In this document: piece by piece, positions 35,755-45,012 of the stretch
How the letters are laid out: the number at the start of each line of letters is the position of its first letter
Position numbering within the stretch: position 1 is the stretch's first letter
Assembly: GCA_002384055.1 (NCBI GenBank)
Contig: DGAU01000011.1
Location: 10,771-74,770 of the forward strand
DNA: 64,000 nt
Direction: 5' to 3'
Source of the DNA: Flavobacteriaceae bacterium UBA4022
Lineage (GTDB): Bacteria > Bacteroidota > Bacteroidia > Flavobacteriales > Flavobacteriaceae
Translations under genes and position numbers: made by a program
Notes under the pieces: model-generated
The model's input: only the letters and a program-made list of their open reading frames with translations
Database searches by the model: none
Told to the model about the DNA's origin: nothing

Positions 35755-36366
35755 TTAAGGGGTTAATTTACGCATTAATAAATCAGCAAGGAGGTTGTTG
35801 AGTTCATGGTAGACCAGTCGGGTAGGGAGTCCCATGACATTAAAAAAGCATCCCTCAATCCGGTCGACACCAATGTATCCAAGCCAGTCTTGTATGCCAT
35901 AACTTCCCGCTTTATCAAGCGCAGATTCTTGCCCAATGTAATGGTTAATTTCGGCCTCTGTCAAGTTTTTGAACCATACCTTGGTCATGTCATGGAACAC
36001 TTTTTGGGTCTTATCAGTAGTGATACAGACCGAAGTAAATACCTGGTGTGCTTTACCACTCAAAGCCATGAGCATGCGTTTGGCATCTGCTTTATCTAAA
36101 GGCTTTTCTAATGGTTTGTCTTCAAACCACACAATGGTGTCACTGGTCACAATGATTTGGTCAGGACCGATATCCGAGAACGCATCAGCTTTTTTTTTGG
36201 CTAAATAATCGGTAATGTCCGCACCTTTTAAGTCCAGTGAATAGATTTCATCAACGGGTTTTACTTCTACACGAAACGGAAGGCCCATGCGCGCAAAAAA
36301 ATCTTGACGCCTTGGTGACCCCGAAGCCAAAACAAGATCATAATTCTTTAATTGTTCCTTCAACAT
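35755..36366 (-). CDS. maf: Maf-family nucleoside triphosphate pyrophosphatase
   Basis: A 203-residue cytoplasmic house-cleaning enzyme that hydrolyses dTTP/UTP and modified nucleotides to monophosphates. The family signature is LASGSPRRQDFFARMGLPF at the N-terminus, followed by VTSDTIVWFEDKPLEKP (catalytic Asp), KAHQVFTSVCI and KAGSYGIQDWLG near the C-terminus. It is 3 bp from the prenyltransferase gene on one side and 13 bp from the channel gene on the other, in the middle of the eight-gene operon. Confidence 0.9.
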   Translation of the reverse strand: MLKEQLKNYDLVLASGSPRRQDFFARMGLPFRVEVKPVDEIYSLDLKGADITDYLAKKKADAFSDIGPDQIIVTSDTIVWFEDKPLEKPLDKADAKRMLMALSGKAHQVFTSVCITTDKTQKVFHDMTKVWFKNLTEAEINHYIGQESALDKAGSYGIQDWLGYIGVDRIEGCFFNVMGLPTRLVYHELNNLLADLLMRKLTP

Positions 36367-36369
36367 CCT

Positions 36370-37308
36370 TTAAAATACATAAAGCCAGCAAAGAGAAAGC
36401 ATCCCGATGAGCATAATTAATTTAAGTTGTAAAGATAAGGACTTAAAGTTTTGTGTGTGCTTTGCGTTTAAGGTTTGGCGACAAAAAAAGAGCAGACCCA
36501 GAATCACTGCGATCAGGAGCACTGCCAAGCCATAAGAAATCGTGTAGATCATAAAAAACCAATAAACCGCTGCGAGGGCACCCATGACGCCCATCCCAAC
36601 GACCAAATTTTGGGTACGCTTAATGCCTATTGCGATAGGCAGAGTCGTCCGCTGGCCGTTTTTATCCCCATTGATGTCTTGGATGTCTTTGATGAATTCC
36701 CGCATTAAATTGAGCCAGAAGGCACTCAGTCCAACGGCAAAAAAGAAACACCATACCGTATCATCCAGAGCATGCTCCAGGAACTGAATCCGGCGTAAGG
36801 TTTCAATCCACGGAATAAGCAGGATAGTGGCCGCTACAAAGACAGAAATAAGGACAGCACCTAAGCCTAGTTTTAGCCAAGGAATTCTAGCGTATAGGTA
36901 CAATAACACTGCCACGAAAGGAAACACAAGCATCAGTCCTGCATATTCGATTTTATCGGCCAAGATCCCTCCACAAAATAGGGCAATGGCGTTTAATGTG
37001 AGATAATACATGAGAACTTCTGAGGTTTGTGAAAATGCAGTAATGCGGGGGGCTTGTTCTAAATTGATGCGATCGCTGACATGGTCATAATAATCATTGA
37101 TGAGGTAACCGGCTCCAGCCACAGTTAATGTTCCTAGAATGAATAGGCCGTAGGTTGTTATGAGGTCTTGTTTTGTGCCAATTGGCGCTATGGCCAAAAG
37201 AGTCAAAACCTGCCCCAAAAGAATCATCATAAGGTTTGCCGGTCGCAGAATATATAGATAATGAAAAGGCAATCGCTTGAGGCCCATGGTAAGTTTTTTA
37301 GGTCGCAT
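36370..37308 (-). CDS. UbiA-family prenyltransferase, probably geranylgeranylglycerol-phosphate geranylgeranyltransferase
   Basis: A 312-residue integral membrane prenyltransferase with about nine hydrophobic helices. The Asp-rich motifs are NDYYDHVSDRIN (about 110) and DIQDINGDKNGQRT (about 210). The Bacteroidota subgroup with this pattern is usually annotated as the second step of archaeal-type ether lipid synthesis (adding a second geranylgeranyl to GGGP), a role that would be unusual for a bacterium but has been proposed from genomes. It is not menA (present elsewhere) and not ubiA, since this lineage uses menaquinone. Spacing of 3 bp to Maf and 3 bp from the KdsC-like gene puts it firmly in the operon. 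Confidence 0.72.
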   Translation of the reverse strand: MRPKKLTMGLKRLPFHYLYILRPANLMMILLGQVLTLLAIAPIGTKQDLITTYGLFILGTLTVAGAGYLINDYYDHVSDRINLEQAPRITAFSQTSEVLMYYLTLNAIALFCGGILADKIEYAGLMLVFPFVAVLLYLYARIPWLKLGLGAVLISVFVAATILLIPWIETLRRIQFLEHALDDTVWCFFFAVGLSAFWLNLMREFIKDIQDINGDKNGQRTTLPIAIGIKRTQNLVVGMGVMGALAAVYWFFMIYTISYGLAVLLIAVILGLLFFCRQTLNAKHTQNFKSLSLQLKLIMLIGMLSLCWLYVF

Positions 37309-37311
37309 GCA

Positions 37312-37845
37312 CTAACCTTCACGGCCACTCACTGGCGTACCCATGAACCAATTCCCCTGAACTTTAAGGACCTGTTCTATAATGTCACGCACACAGCCTT
37401 TTCCTCCAGACTTGTGAGAGATATAATGGGCAACCGATTTGATTTCGGGAACGGCATCTTGGGGGCAACAGGCAAGGCCAACGCGTTTCATGACCCCATA
37501 GTCAGGCAAGTCATCACCCATGTAACAAGCCTGATCCGCACTGATCTCATGATTTTTTAAAAACTGAGTCAAAATATCTTCTTTATAATGAGCGCCTAAA
37601 TGTACTTCTGTAACGCCTAAGGCCTCAAGTCGCACTTGAACCCCGGGATTGACTCCTCCACTGATGATGCAAATCAAATAACCTTTGTCAATAGCTGTTT
37701 TAAGTGCAAAACCATCTTTTATATTCATGTTGCGCAAAAGATCTCCATTAGAATCAACCACAACCGTGCCGTCGGTGAGCACCCCGTCGACATCAAAAAT
37801 AAAGGCCTTAACTTGGTGTAATAATGTTTTATAGCTTGTCTCCAA
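37312..37845 (-). CDS. KdsC-like HAD phosphatase (KDO 8-phosphate phosphatase family)
   Basis: A 177-residue HAD enzyme of the C0 (capless) type, as in KdsC, which dephosphorylates KDO 8-phosphate in lipopolysaccharide synthesis. Motif I is FDVDGVLTDGT, motif II ICIISGG, and motif IV YMGDDLPDYGVM; the CCPQDAVPEIKSVAHYISHKSGG end is typical for KdsC and NeuA-linked phosphatases. In Bacteroidota these stand-alone genes are also found apart from KDO loci, and here no other LPS gene is adjacent, so the substrate is a family inference. It is 2 bp from the DUF2520 gene and 3 bp from the prenyltransferase. Confidence 0.85.
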   Translation of the reverse strand: METSYKTLLHQVKAFIFDVDGVLTDGTVVVDSNGDLLRNMNIKDGFALKTAIDKGYLICIISGGVNPGVQVRLEALGVTEVHLGAHYKEDILTQFLKNHEISADQACYMGDDLPDYGVMKRVGLACCPQDAVPEIKSVAHYISHKSGGKGCVRDIIEQVLKVQGNWFMGTPVSGREG

Positions 37846-37847
37846 AA

Positions 37848-38603
37848 TCAGTGTTTTTTATCGTCATAAGCGCCAATAGAGCGCGACAGCAATTTATAAA
37901 TTTCTTGTTGGTTTTCGTCGGTCAATACTGCCAAATGTGCTTCAATGGTATTTAAGTCCTTGCGCTTTGCAGGACCCGTTTGGGCTTGTTTTGGGTCAAT
38001 TCTGAGGACTTTTTGTGCGGTCTCCATAATGAGGGGATGCAACAAATCAAAGGGCAGTTGGTGCTGGGCCAAAAGGTCGGCCGCTTGGCAATATAAGTGG
38101 TTGACAAAATTATTCACCAAAACCCCGCCAAGTTGGAGTTGAAAACGGCCTTTGGAATCCAGTGGCATCACGCGATCCGATAACTTCTTGGCCAAATTCA
38201 TAAGGACATCCAAATCTTGTTGATTGGAAGCTTCGATAAATAAGGGGATTTGTTTGAAATCGACCGGGGTATCTCTGGAAAAACTTTGTAAGGGATACAG
38301 GACGCCCCTCCTGGATTGTTTTGCTATAATGGATAGTGGTTGGGCTCCTGATGTGTGGACCAGAAATGCGTCAGGGGGCAACTGCAGTGAAACGCTTTCA
38401 ATAACATCGTCTTTAACGGCAATGAGGTAAAGATCTACAGGCGTCAATTGATTTGTAGAGGCCCTGTAAATGACGCCATTACGCGTTTCTAAGGCTTGTG
38501 AGGGGCTGCATATTTGGGTCACTTTATAATCCACAAGGACCTCCAGAGCAGCATGTAAATGTTGCCCTAAATTCCCATATCCAATGAGTGCTATTGTCAC
38601 CAT
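37848..38603 (-). CDS. Rossmann-fold oxidoreductase-like protein with DUF2520 domain
   Basis: A 251-residue protein opening the minus-strand operon. The N-terminal nucleotide-binding loop is TIALIGYGNLGQHLHAAL, and the middle HTSGAQPLSI followed by GVLYPLQSFSRD matches the Rossmann plus DUF2520 two-domain family. The C-terminal domain (about 120-251) is helical, as in F420- or NADP-dependent dehydrogenase dimers. ATG at 38603 begins right before VTIALIG, better than the upstream ATG at 38618. No substrate is established for the family. It is divergent from ccsBA across about 110 bp. Confidence 0.82.
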   Translation of the reverse strand: MVTIALIGYGNLGQHLHAALEVLVDYKVTQICSPSQALETRNGVIYRASTNQLTPVDLYLIAVKDDVIESVSLQLPPDAFLVHTSGAQPLSIIAKQSRRGVLYPLQSFSRDTPVDFKQIPLFIEASNQQDLDVLMNLAKKLSDRVMPLDSKGRFQLQLGGVLVNNFVNHLYCQAADLLAQHQLPFDLLHPLIMETAQKVLRIDPKQAQTGPAKRKDLNTIEAHLAVLTDENQQEIYKLLSRSIGAYDDKKH

Positions 38604-38691
38604 GGGATAAAAATACACAATCTCTTTGTGAAAGTCTTTAACTGGGCTATTATCTGTATGGGTAATCCTGTTTTAGTCGCTCAATATTCCT

Positions 38692-38699
38692 TATTTTTG
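38692..38699 (+). promoter_or_regulatory. -7 promoter element of ccsBA (TATTTTTG)
   Basis: Exact TAnnTTTG match 13 bases before the ATG at 38713, with a weak TTTT at 38671-38674 near the -33 position. Confidence 0.45.
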
Positions 38700-38712
38700 C
38701 ATAAAAACTTGC

Positions 38713-41700
38713 ATGATGCAGAAGAAAATAGCCTCAATTTTATTTTCGACTCGGCTCACCGCCACCCTATTTCTTGTTTTTGCCGCTGCCATGGCCGTTG
38801 GGACCTTTCTCGACCAAGGATATTCTAGGCCACCATCGCCCTATGCGCGTGAACTGATCTTTAATGCCTGGTGGTTTGAGGCGATCATGATTTTCTTTGT
38901 CATCAACTTTTCAGGAAATATTGTGCGTTTTCGCCTCTATAAAAAGGAAAAGTGGGCTACATTGACCTTGCATTTATCCTTTATTCTTATTCTTGTCGGG
39001 GCCTTTATTACGCGGTATATCGGCTATGAAGGGGTCATGCATATCCGCGAAGGTGGTACAGAGAATACAGTGTTGTCCGACGACACTTATCTCACCACAT
39101 TTATTGATGGGGATTACCAAATTAATGGGGTTGCCCAGCGCAGGACGCTCCGACCACACAAATTGAGATTGTCCGAAAAATTATCCAATGATTTAAGCAT
39201 CAAGACCGACTATAACGGCCAATCTGTGTTGATAACGGTCATTGACTTTGTTGAGAATGCGCAAGAAGGATTATTGCCTTCAGAAGAAGGCGCATTTTAT
39301 TTGAAACTTGTGGAGTCGAGCGATGGCACACGCCATGAACATTATCTAAAGGAAGGCACAGTCACCAATGTCCATAACATTCTTTATGCTTTCAATTTGG
39401 AGACTCAAGGTGCCGTGAACTTAAGCTGGAATGGGCAAGACGTCTATACCATTAATAGTCCCTTTTCAGGGGATTATATGCGCATGGCCGATCAACAGAG
39501 TGGTGCGGTTTTGGCAGATTCTCTGCAGCCCCTTCAGTTGCGTTCTCTATACCAGATGGCAGGTGTCTCCTTTGTGATTCCAGATTTAGCCACACGTGGC
39601 CAAATGGGTGTGGTAAAAGCCCCAAAATCAGAAGCGACAGGTAATGATGCCCTGACCCTAGAAGTTCGCTCAGGTGATTCAGTAGAAGAGGTGACTCTTT
39701 TGGGTTCAAGAGGATTAAGTCCGACGCCAAAAATAGTCAGCATCGCTGGACTTAAAGTAGGCATGAGCTATGGATCAAAAGCTTATGAATTACCCTTTAG
39801 TATTACCCTAAACGATTTTATTGCCGACAAGTATCCAGGAACCGAAAAGGCCTATTCTGCCTTTAAGAGCAAGGTTACCGTCAACACTTCAGACACCACG
39901 TTTTATGACTATGATATTTTTATGAATCATGTTTTGGATCATGAAGGTTTTCGCTTTTTTCAGGCATCGTTTGACCCTGATGAAGCGGGCACCGTCTTGT
40001 CTGTAAATCATGATTGGTGGGGTACTTACACGACCTATTTGGGGTATTTCTTACTGTACATAGGCCTGATGGCTATTTTGTTTGATCGTAAAACGCGGTT
40101 TGCAGATTTAGAACGCTTTTTAGACAAGATTAAGGCCAAGAAGAAGTTATTGGTATGGGGGTTATTGCTTTTACCCCTGGGTCAGATCATGGCGCAAGAA
40201 AACAGTCATCTCACCCAAAAAACAGAAGCCGATTCTATCGTTTTGGCCAATCGCGTCCCGGAAGCACTTGCACAACAATTCGGCACCTTAGTGATTCAGG
40301 ATAATGGACGGATGAAGCCCGTCAATACCTTTGCCAGTGAATTACTTAGAAAGCTCAGTGGGAGTGATCGCTTTAAGGGTATGTCTCCAGATCAAGTTTT
40401 TCTGTCGATGACAGAATTTCCGACTTATTGGTACGGTATTCCGATCTTAAAATTGGATTGGCGAAATGACAGTATTAAGAAAATCATTGGGGTCGCTTCA
40501 GATGCCAAAAGTATCGCGCTCATTGACTTATTTGACGCTCAAGGTCAAAGTAAAATTGATCCCTATGTTGCGGAAGCATCAGCAAAAAGTCATCCCAATC
40601 AGTTCGAAAAAGACTTTATCAAGCTTTATGAGAAGTCATATTTGCTCAATCAGGCATTAGGTGGTACAATTTTAAAAATATTTCCCGTACCGGGTGATCT
40701 CAATAATTCTTGGGTGTCGTACATGGATATCGATCGTGCCGGACTCAAATCGCAAGATTCGTTGTTTGCAAAATCGATTATACCCATTTACTTCGAGGGT
40801 TTACGACAAGGTCGCGCCACGAATGACTACCAGATTGCCGATCAGGCCTTTTTGGCATTGGAACAATTTCAAAAGACATATGGTGGCGCTGTGTATCCAT
40901 CAAAAAATAAAATAGATTGGGAAATACGCTATAATCAATGGGATCCCTTTAATCGTCTTTACCGCTATTTTGCGCTATTTGGCATTGTGATGCTGGTGCT
41001 AATTGTGGTTCAGATCATGCGGCAATCCAAATGGTTGGGTTATGTCATCCAGGCTTTTAAGTGGTTGATGTGGGTGTTGTTTCTGATCATGACCGGAGCA
41101 CTGATCCTTCGCTGGTACATCAGTGGTCATGCGCCGTGGAGTAATGCTTACGAGAGCGTGATTTATGTGAGTTGGGCGACGATGTTTTTTGGTTTGGCCT
41201 TTGGCCGTAAAAGTGATTTAACAATTGCCGCAACGGCTTTTGTCACTTCAATACTTCTTTGGGTGGCGCACTTAAGCTGGATCGATCCCGAGATTGCCAA
41301 CTTGCAGCCTGTATTGGATAGTTATTGGCTGATGATCCATGTGGCCGTAATTGTGGCCAGTTATGGTCCGTTCACTCTAGGTATGATTTTAGGTGCTGTG
41401 GTTTTGCTCTTAATGATCCTGAGCAACAAGCGCAATGAAGAGCGCATGGCCCTAAATATTAGTGAATTGACCATTATTAATGAAATGGCATTAACAGTAG
41501 GACTGGTCATGCTCACCATTGGTAACTTTTTGGGAGGACAGTGGGCCAACGAAAGTTGGGGCCGATACTGGGGCTGGGACCCTAAGGAAACTTGGGCCTT
41601 GATCAGTATCATGATTTATGCTTTTGTCATCCACAGCCGATTGGTTCCGGGACTGCGTGGAAAATGGACATTTAATGTCCTGTCTATTTTTGCCTATTCC

Positions 41701-41880
41701 AGTATCATGATGACCTACTTTGGGGTTAATTTTTACCTCACCGGACTGCATTCTTATGCCAGTGGCGATGTGCCAGTTACCCCGAGCTTTATTTATTATT
41801 TATTGACCTTTTTTGTACTTCTGAGTACCGTGTCCTATGTTCGGTATAAGGCGGCATCAAAAACAAAGAGATCAGCCTAA
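38713..41880 (+). CDS. ccsBA: cytochrome c biogenesis protein, ResB-CcsA (CcsBA) fusion
   Basis: System II cytochrome c synthase in one 1055-residue membrane protein that carries heme across the inner membrane and attaches it to apocytochromes. The N-terminal ResB/CcsB part (about 1-470) has TM1-3 (FSTRLTATLFLVFAAAMAVG, IMIFFVINFSGNIVRF, LHLSFILILVGAFITRY) and a large periplasmic domain. A hydrophobic segment around 480 (LLVWGLLLLPLGQIMAQ) marks the junction. The C-terminal CcsA part (about 750-1055) has the tryptophan-rich heme motif WGRYWGWDPKETWALI with helices around it. Full length for the fusion. It is divergent from the DUF2520 operon and convergent with the LuxR-type regulator. Confidence 0.93.
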   Translation: MMQKKIASILFSTRLTATLFLVFAAAMAVGTFLDQGYSRPPSPYARELIFNAWWFEAIMIFFVINFSGNIVRFRLYKKEKWATLTLHLSFILILVGAFITRYIGYEGVMHIREGGTENTVLSDDTYLTTFIDGDYQINGVAQRRTLRPHKLRLSEKLSNDLSIKTDYNGQSVLITVIDFVENAQEGLLPSEEGAFYLKLVESSDGTRHEHYLKEGTVTNVHNILYAFNLETQGAVNLSWNGQDVYTINSPFSGDYMRMADQQSGAVLADSLQPLQLRSLYQMAGVSFVIPDLATRGQMGVVKAPKSEATGNDALTLEVRSGDSVEEVTLLGSRGLSPTPKIVSIAGLKVGMSYGSKAYELPFSITLNDFIADKYPGTEKAYSAFKSKVTVNTSDTTFYDYDIFMNHVLDHEGFRFFQASFDPDEAGTVLSVNHDWWGTYTTYLGYFLLYIGLMAILFDRKTRFADLERFLDKIKAKKKLLVWGLLLLPLGQIMAQENSHLTQKTEADSIVLANRVPEALAQQFGTLVIQDNGRMKPVNTFASELLRKLSGSDRFKGMSPDQVFLSMTEFPTYWYGIPILKLDWRNDSIKKIIGVASDAKSIALIDLFDAQGQSKIDPYVAEASAKSHPNQFEKDFIKLYEKSYLLNQALGGTILKIFPVPGDLNNSWVSYMDIDRAGLKSQDSLFAKSIIPIYFEGLRQGRATNDYQIADQAFLALEQFQKTYGGAVYPSKNKIDWEIRYNQWDPFNRLYRYFALFGIVMLVLIVVQIMRQSKWLGYVIQAFKWLMWVLFLIMTGALILRWYISGHAPWSNAYESVIYVSWATMFFGLAFGRKSDLTIAATAFVTSILLWVAHLSWIDPEIANLQPVLDSYWLMIHVAVIVASYGPFTLGMILGAVVLLLMILSNKRNEERMALNISELTIINEMALTVGLVMLTIGNFLGGQWANESWGRYWGWDPKETWALISIMIYAFVIHSRLVPGLRGKWTFNVLSIFAYSSIMMTYFGVNFYLTGLHSYASGDVPVTPSFIYYLLTFFVLLSTVSYVRYKAASKTKRSA

Positions 41881-41891
41881 GGCCAATCTCT
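41857..41891 (-). terminator. minus-strand terminator of the LuxR-type gene, inside the ccsBA tail
   Basis: On the minus strand AGAGAT/ATCTCT and GGC/GCC pair around a 2x2 internal loop and a 3-base loop (41867-41891), followed by TTTGTTTTTG. It overlaps the last codons of ccsBA. The internal mismatch lowers confidence. Confidence 0.4.
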
Positions 41892-41942
41892 AAGTCTCAA
41901 TAATCAACTAAAAAAATCCAATTAACTAACGTTAGTGGCGGG

Positions 41943-43241
41943 TTAGTTATATAAATAATCAGGCTGCTGTGCGGACCAATCTACATCCTTTTGGATTTGC
42001 TCGCCTATCTCTAATTTTTGGTAGAGGTCTTTGGTGAGGTCTTCTATATCTTCTACCGTGGTTTTCAATTTACGTGCAATGGTTTGGTTTGTTTTACCTT
42101 CCGAGATATACTGAAGCAATTTGATTTCAATGGCATCCAAGTCGTATTGCATGATTAAATTTTCGAGATACATGTCCTCGACTAATTTTTCTGTTTTGAT
42201 GCGTGCGCTTAAGGCGTCTTGGCGCTCGACAAATATGCGCATTTCTAACTGACGTAATTCGCGATCGGTTTTGAGTGTTTGCATGCGTGTGATGATGCCG
42301 TAAGTCAAAAGAAGTCCTTGCGTCATGGCAGCTAATTTTAAGGCCCCATTCCCGCTGCCAAGCAGCGTTGTGCCAAACGTTCCCAGGGCGAATTGATCGA
42401 TTAAGATCACAAGCGGCAGGATAGAAGCAATGGCAAAAAGTTTAACGTAGCCCTTACTGCTGAAGTGGGTCATGGCAAAATAGAGGTAACGTGCCATAAG
42501 CGTGAGCATAGTGGCTTGAGCAATCTGACCAAAAATACTATTTTGTGATAGCGCAAAAAAGATAAGCGCCAAGGCGCTTATGGCCATTAAAATAAATGTA
42601 AAACCTCTGAGTTTAGGCGCTTTCTCCTTGATCAATAAATAGTGATAAGCAAATAGCGTTTGTGCGCCGAGCATGAGAAACATTAATGTGCCTTCCAACA
42701 GAAGGTTATAGTGCGTTTCGACAAAGAATAAACCTCCTAAACCATCATTAACAAACAAGAAAGCCGCTAGTGCTGCCATGGTTGCCGAGAAAAAGGCGAA
42801 GACCTTGTCACGGAATAAGACAAAGCAAAATAAATTCGCTAAGACCATCATCATGGTGAATCCATAAAAAAGACCTTGGGTAAATATGGTGCTTTGATCA
42901 ATTGAAGGTCTTGACGCTTCAATAGTAGGCACACGATTTAGTTTCTGTGGGGCAGGGAGTACCATGTTATTGTAAGAAAATTCTGATACCTCTAATTTTT
43001 GACCCTTTAAGGCAGCTGTTCTATTTGGATTTTCAGCAGCAGTCAATTGGGTATTGGAGACCATGAGATCTTCATCTGCTTCATTTCTAAAGAAAGAAGT
43101 GGGTTTCGCCTTTAAGACGGCAGTATTGACGGTAGTTAACAAGGATACAGGCTGTGGATCCAAGGGGGTGTTGGCCGCTGATGTGGCCATTAAAAACGGT
43201 GATAAAACACCGCATAGTAATACTAGAAATTGAGTTTTCAT
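41943..43241 (-). CDS. membrane-bound LuxR-type transcription regulator with 7TM sensor-like region
   Basis: A 432-residue single-chain receptor and DNA-binding protein. It starts with a signal peptide (FLVLLCGVLSPFLMATSA), then about 110 extracytoplasmic residues with no family I recognise. Seven hydrophobic helices between about 128 and 335 resemble the 7TM-DISM arrangement (LFYGFTMMMVLANLFCFVLF, FAFFSATMAALAAFLFV, LLLEGTLMFLMLGAQTLF and so on). A coiled linker (about 335-365) leads to a C-terminal GerE/LuxR HTH (DAIEIKLLQYISEGKTNQTIARKL, about 369-415). There is no kinase or receiver domain, so it would signal straight from membrane to DNA. It is convergent with ccsBA; target genes unknown. 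Confidence 0.82.
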   Translation of the reverse strand: MKTQFLVLLCGVLSPFLMATSAANTPLDPQPVSLLTTVNTAVLKAKPTSFFRNEADEDLMVSNTQLTAAENPNRTAALKGQKLEVSEFSYNNMVLPAPQKLNRVPTIEASRPSIDQSTIFTQGLFYGFTMMMVLANLFCFVLFRDKVFAFFSATMAALAAFLFVNDGLGGLFFVETHYNLLLEGTLMFLMLGAQTLFAYHYLLIKEKAPKLRGFTFILMAISALALIFFALSQNSIFGQIAQATMLTLMARYLYFAMTHFSSKGYVKLFAIASILPLVILIDQFALGTFGTTLLGSGNGALKLAAMTQGLLLTYGIITRMQTLKTDRELRQLEMRIFVERQDALSARIKTEKLVEDMYLENLIMQYDLDAIEIKLLQYISEGKTNQTIARKLKTTVEDIEDLTKDLYQKLEIGEQIQKDVDWSAQQPDYLYN

Positions 43242-43335
43242 AGTAGGTTGATTTTCAAATTGGGTAGTCCAATATACAAAATACTTACACTTAATCTATG
43301 AAATATGTATTTAATCTGATAAAAAGCAATATTTA

Positions 43336-43359
43336 TAAAAAAAACAGCCCGAAGGCTGC
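43336..43359 (-). terminator. UUCG-loop intrinsic terminator downstream of fumC
   Basis: On the minus strand CAGCC/GGCTG closes a UUCG loop (43345-43358) and runs into eight T residues. It ends the fumC transcript 25 bases past its stop codon, and separates it from the LuxR-type regulator. Confidence 0.85.
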
Positions 43360-43383
43360 TTGCTATATCGTCTGTGGTTAGGC

Positions 43384-44775
43384 TTATTTACCCACCATGT
43401 CTTCTGGTCGCACCCACAGATCGAATTCTTCCGCAGTGAGGTAACCTAAATTAACGGCCGCTTCCTTAAGGGTAGTGCCCTGTGCATGAGCCGTATTCGC
43501 AATTTCGGCGGCCTTGTAATAACCGATCTTTGTATTTAAAGCTGTGACCAACATTAGAGAATTGTTGAGTTGTCGTTTGATCACCTCATGGTTTGGTGTT
43601 ATGCCTTGAGCGCAGTGCAAATCAAAACTAACACATGCATCTCCAATAAGGGTTGCTGAGGTCAATAGGTTGGCTGCCATTACGGGTTTAAACACATTTA
43701 ATTCAAAGTGGCCTTGCATTCCGCTAACGGCTATGGTCATGTCATTGCCAATAACTTGAGCACAAACCATCGTCAGTGCTTCGCATTGTGTTGGATTGAC
43801 TTTGCCAGGCATAATAGAGGACCCCGGTTCGTTCGCCGGAATATTTATTTCGCCAATACCGCTTCTAGGGCCACTGGCCAACAATCTAATATCATTTCCG
43901 ATTTTGTTTAAAGAAACAGCGATTTGCTTTAAGGCACCATGTGTTTCAACGATGGCATCATGTGCTGCTAAAGCCTCAAATTTATTTTTGGCTGAGACAA
44001 AAGGCAGATCCGTAAACTCAGCAATATACGCTGCCACTTTATGGGCATAGCCTTTTGGTGTGTTGATACCAGTCCCGACTGCCGTGCCTCCTAGGGCCAA
44101 TTCTGATAAATGCGGAATGGTATTTTTGAGGGCTTGTATGCCATGCTCGATTTGTGAAGCATAGCCGCTAAATTCTTGACCCAAGGTCAATGGCGTGGCG
44201 TCCATTAAGTGGGTGCGCCCTATTTTAACCACAGAGTCAAAGTTTTGAGCATGCTGCTGCAGTGTAAGATGTAACTGAGTTAAACCAGGAAGCGTCACTT
44301 CCATTATTTTTTTCAACCCTGATATATGCATTGCCGTTGGGAAGGTATCATTGGAGGATTGTGATTTATTCACATCGTCGTTGGGTTGTAATGTTTTTTC
44401 TCCTTCGCCAATGGTATGTCCCGCGATTTGATGCGCTCTATTGGCAATGACCTCATTTACATTCATGTTGCTTTGTGTTCCGCTACCGGTCTGCCATATG
44501 ACCAAAGGAAATTGATCATCGTGCTGTCCAGCAATGATCTCGTCACAAACGCGTGCGATCAGGTCCCGTTTGACATCCGACAAAACGCCAAGCTCGCAAT
44601 TGGTATATGCTGCTGCCTTTTTGAGGTAAGCAAAACCATAAATTATTTCAAGGGGCATAGAGCCCGAGCGACCTATTTTAAAATTGTTTCTTGAACGTTC
44701 GGTTTGTGCCCCCCACAACTTATCTGCAGGGACATGAACCTCACCCATGGTGTCTTTTTCGATACGATAGCTCAT
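43384..44775 (-). CDS. fumC: class II fumarate hydratase
   Basis: TCA-cycle enzyme interconverting fumarate and malate, iron-independent and homotetrameric. The superfamily signature [15 protein letters not shown] is present (about residue 315), together with [29 protein letters not shown] and [17 protein letters not shown] use ATG at 44775 (463 aa, like E. coli FumC's 467): a GTG at 44796 that would add seven residues begins within a perfect -7 element TAAATTTG. It stands as a single gene, divergent from the 55-residue membrane protein, with a UUCG terminator downstream. Aspartase shares the motif, but the overall pattern fits FumC. Confidence 0.95.
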   Translation of the reverse strand: MSYRIEKDTMGEVHVPADKLWGAQTERSRNNFKIGRSGSMPLEIIYGFAYLKKAAAYTNCELGVLSDVKRDLIARVCDEIIAGQHDDQFPLVIWQTGSGTQSNMNVNEVIANRAHQIAGHTIGEGEKTLQPNDDVNKSQSSNDTFPTAMHISGLKKIMEVTLPGLTQLHLTLQQHAQNFDSVVKIGRTHLMDATPLTLGQEFSGYASQIEHGIQALKNTIPHLSELALGGTAVGTGINTPKGYAHKVAAYIAEFTDLPFVSAKNKFEALAAHDAIVETHGALKQIAVSLNKIGNDIRLLASGPRSGIGEINIPANEPGSSIMPGKVNPTQCEALTMVCAQVIGNDMTIAVSGMQGHFELNVFKPVMAANLLTSATLIGDACVSFDLHCAQGITPNHEVIKRQLNNSLMLVTALNTKIGYYKAAEIANTAHAQGTTLKEAAVNLGYLTAEEFDLWVRPEDMVGK

Positions 44776-44795
44776 AATCATTTGATTTAATGACA

Positions 44796-44803
44796 CAAAT
44801 TTA
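44796..44803 (-). promoter_or_regulatory. -7 promoter element of fumC (TAAATTTG)
   Basis: Exact TAnnTTTG on the minus strand, 20 bases before the fumC ATG at 44775. It excludes the longer GTG start at 44796. Confidence 0.45.
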
Positions 44804-44983
44804 AGGCTTATCAGCTAATTCTTTAAGAGATCTGGTCTTTTTTGGCTGTTTAAGGTGATGTTGCGTTAGCCCATTGGGTATTTTATCTGAGATTTTAGGA
44901 TTCGATTTGGCCTTTCTTTTGTGCGACACTCCTTTTCTGTTAAAATCTAAATAGATAAGACGATATTTTTAAAAATTTCATTT

Positions 44984-44991
44984 TATATTTG
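44984..44991 (+). promoter_or_regulatory. -7 promoter element of the 55-aa membrane protein (TATATTTG)
   Basis: Exact TAnnTTTG match, 21 bases before the ATG at 45013; the upstream TTG at 44989 overlaps it, so the shorter start is right. Confidence 0.45.
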
Positions 44992-45012
44992 TGGCACCAA
45001 ACAAAAAGAAAC

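Noticed and set aside
41925..41936. 12-bp palindrome ACTAACGTTAGT between convergent genes
   Set aside because: Perfect but short, without a promoter or T-run; chance cannot be excluded and no function is suggested.
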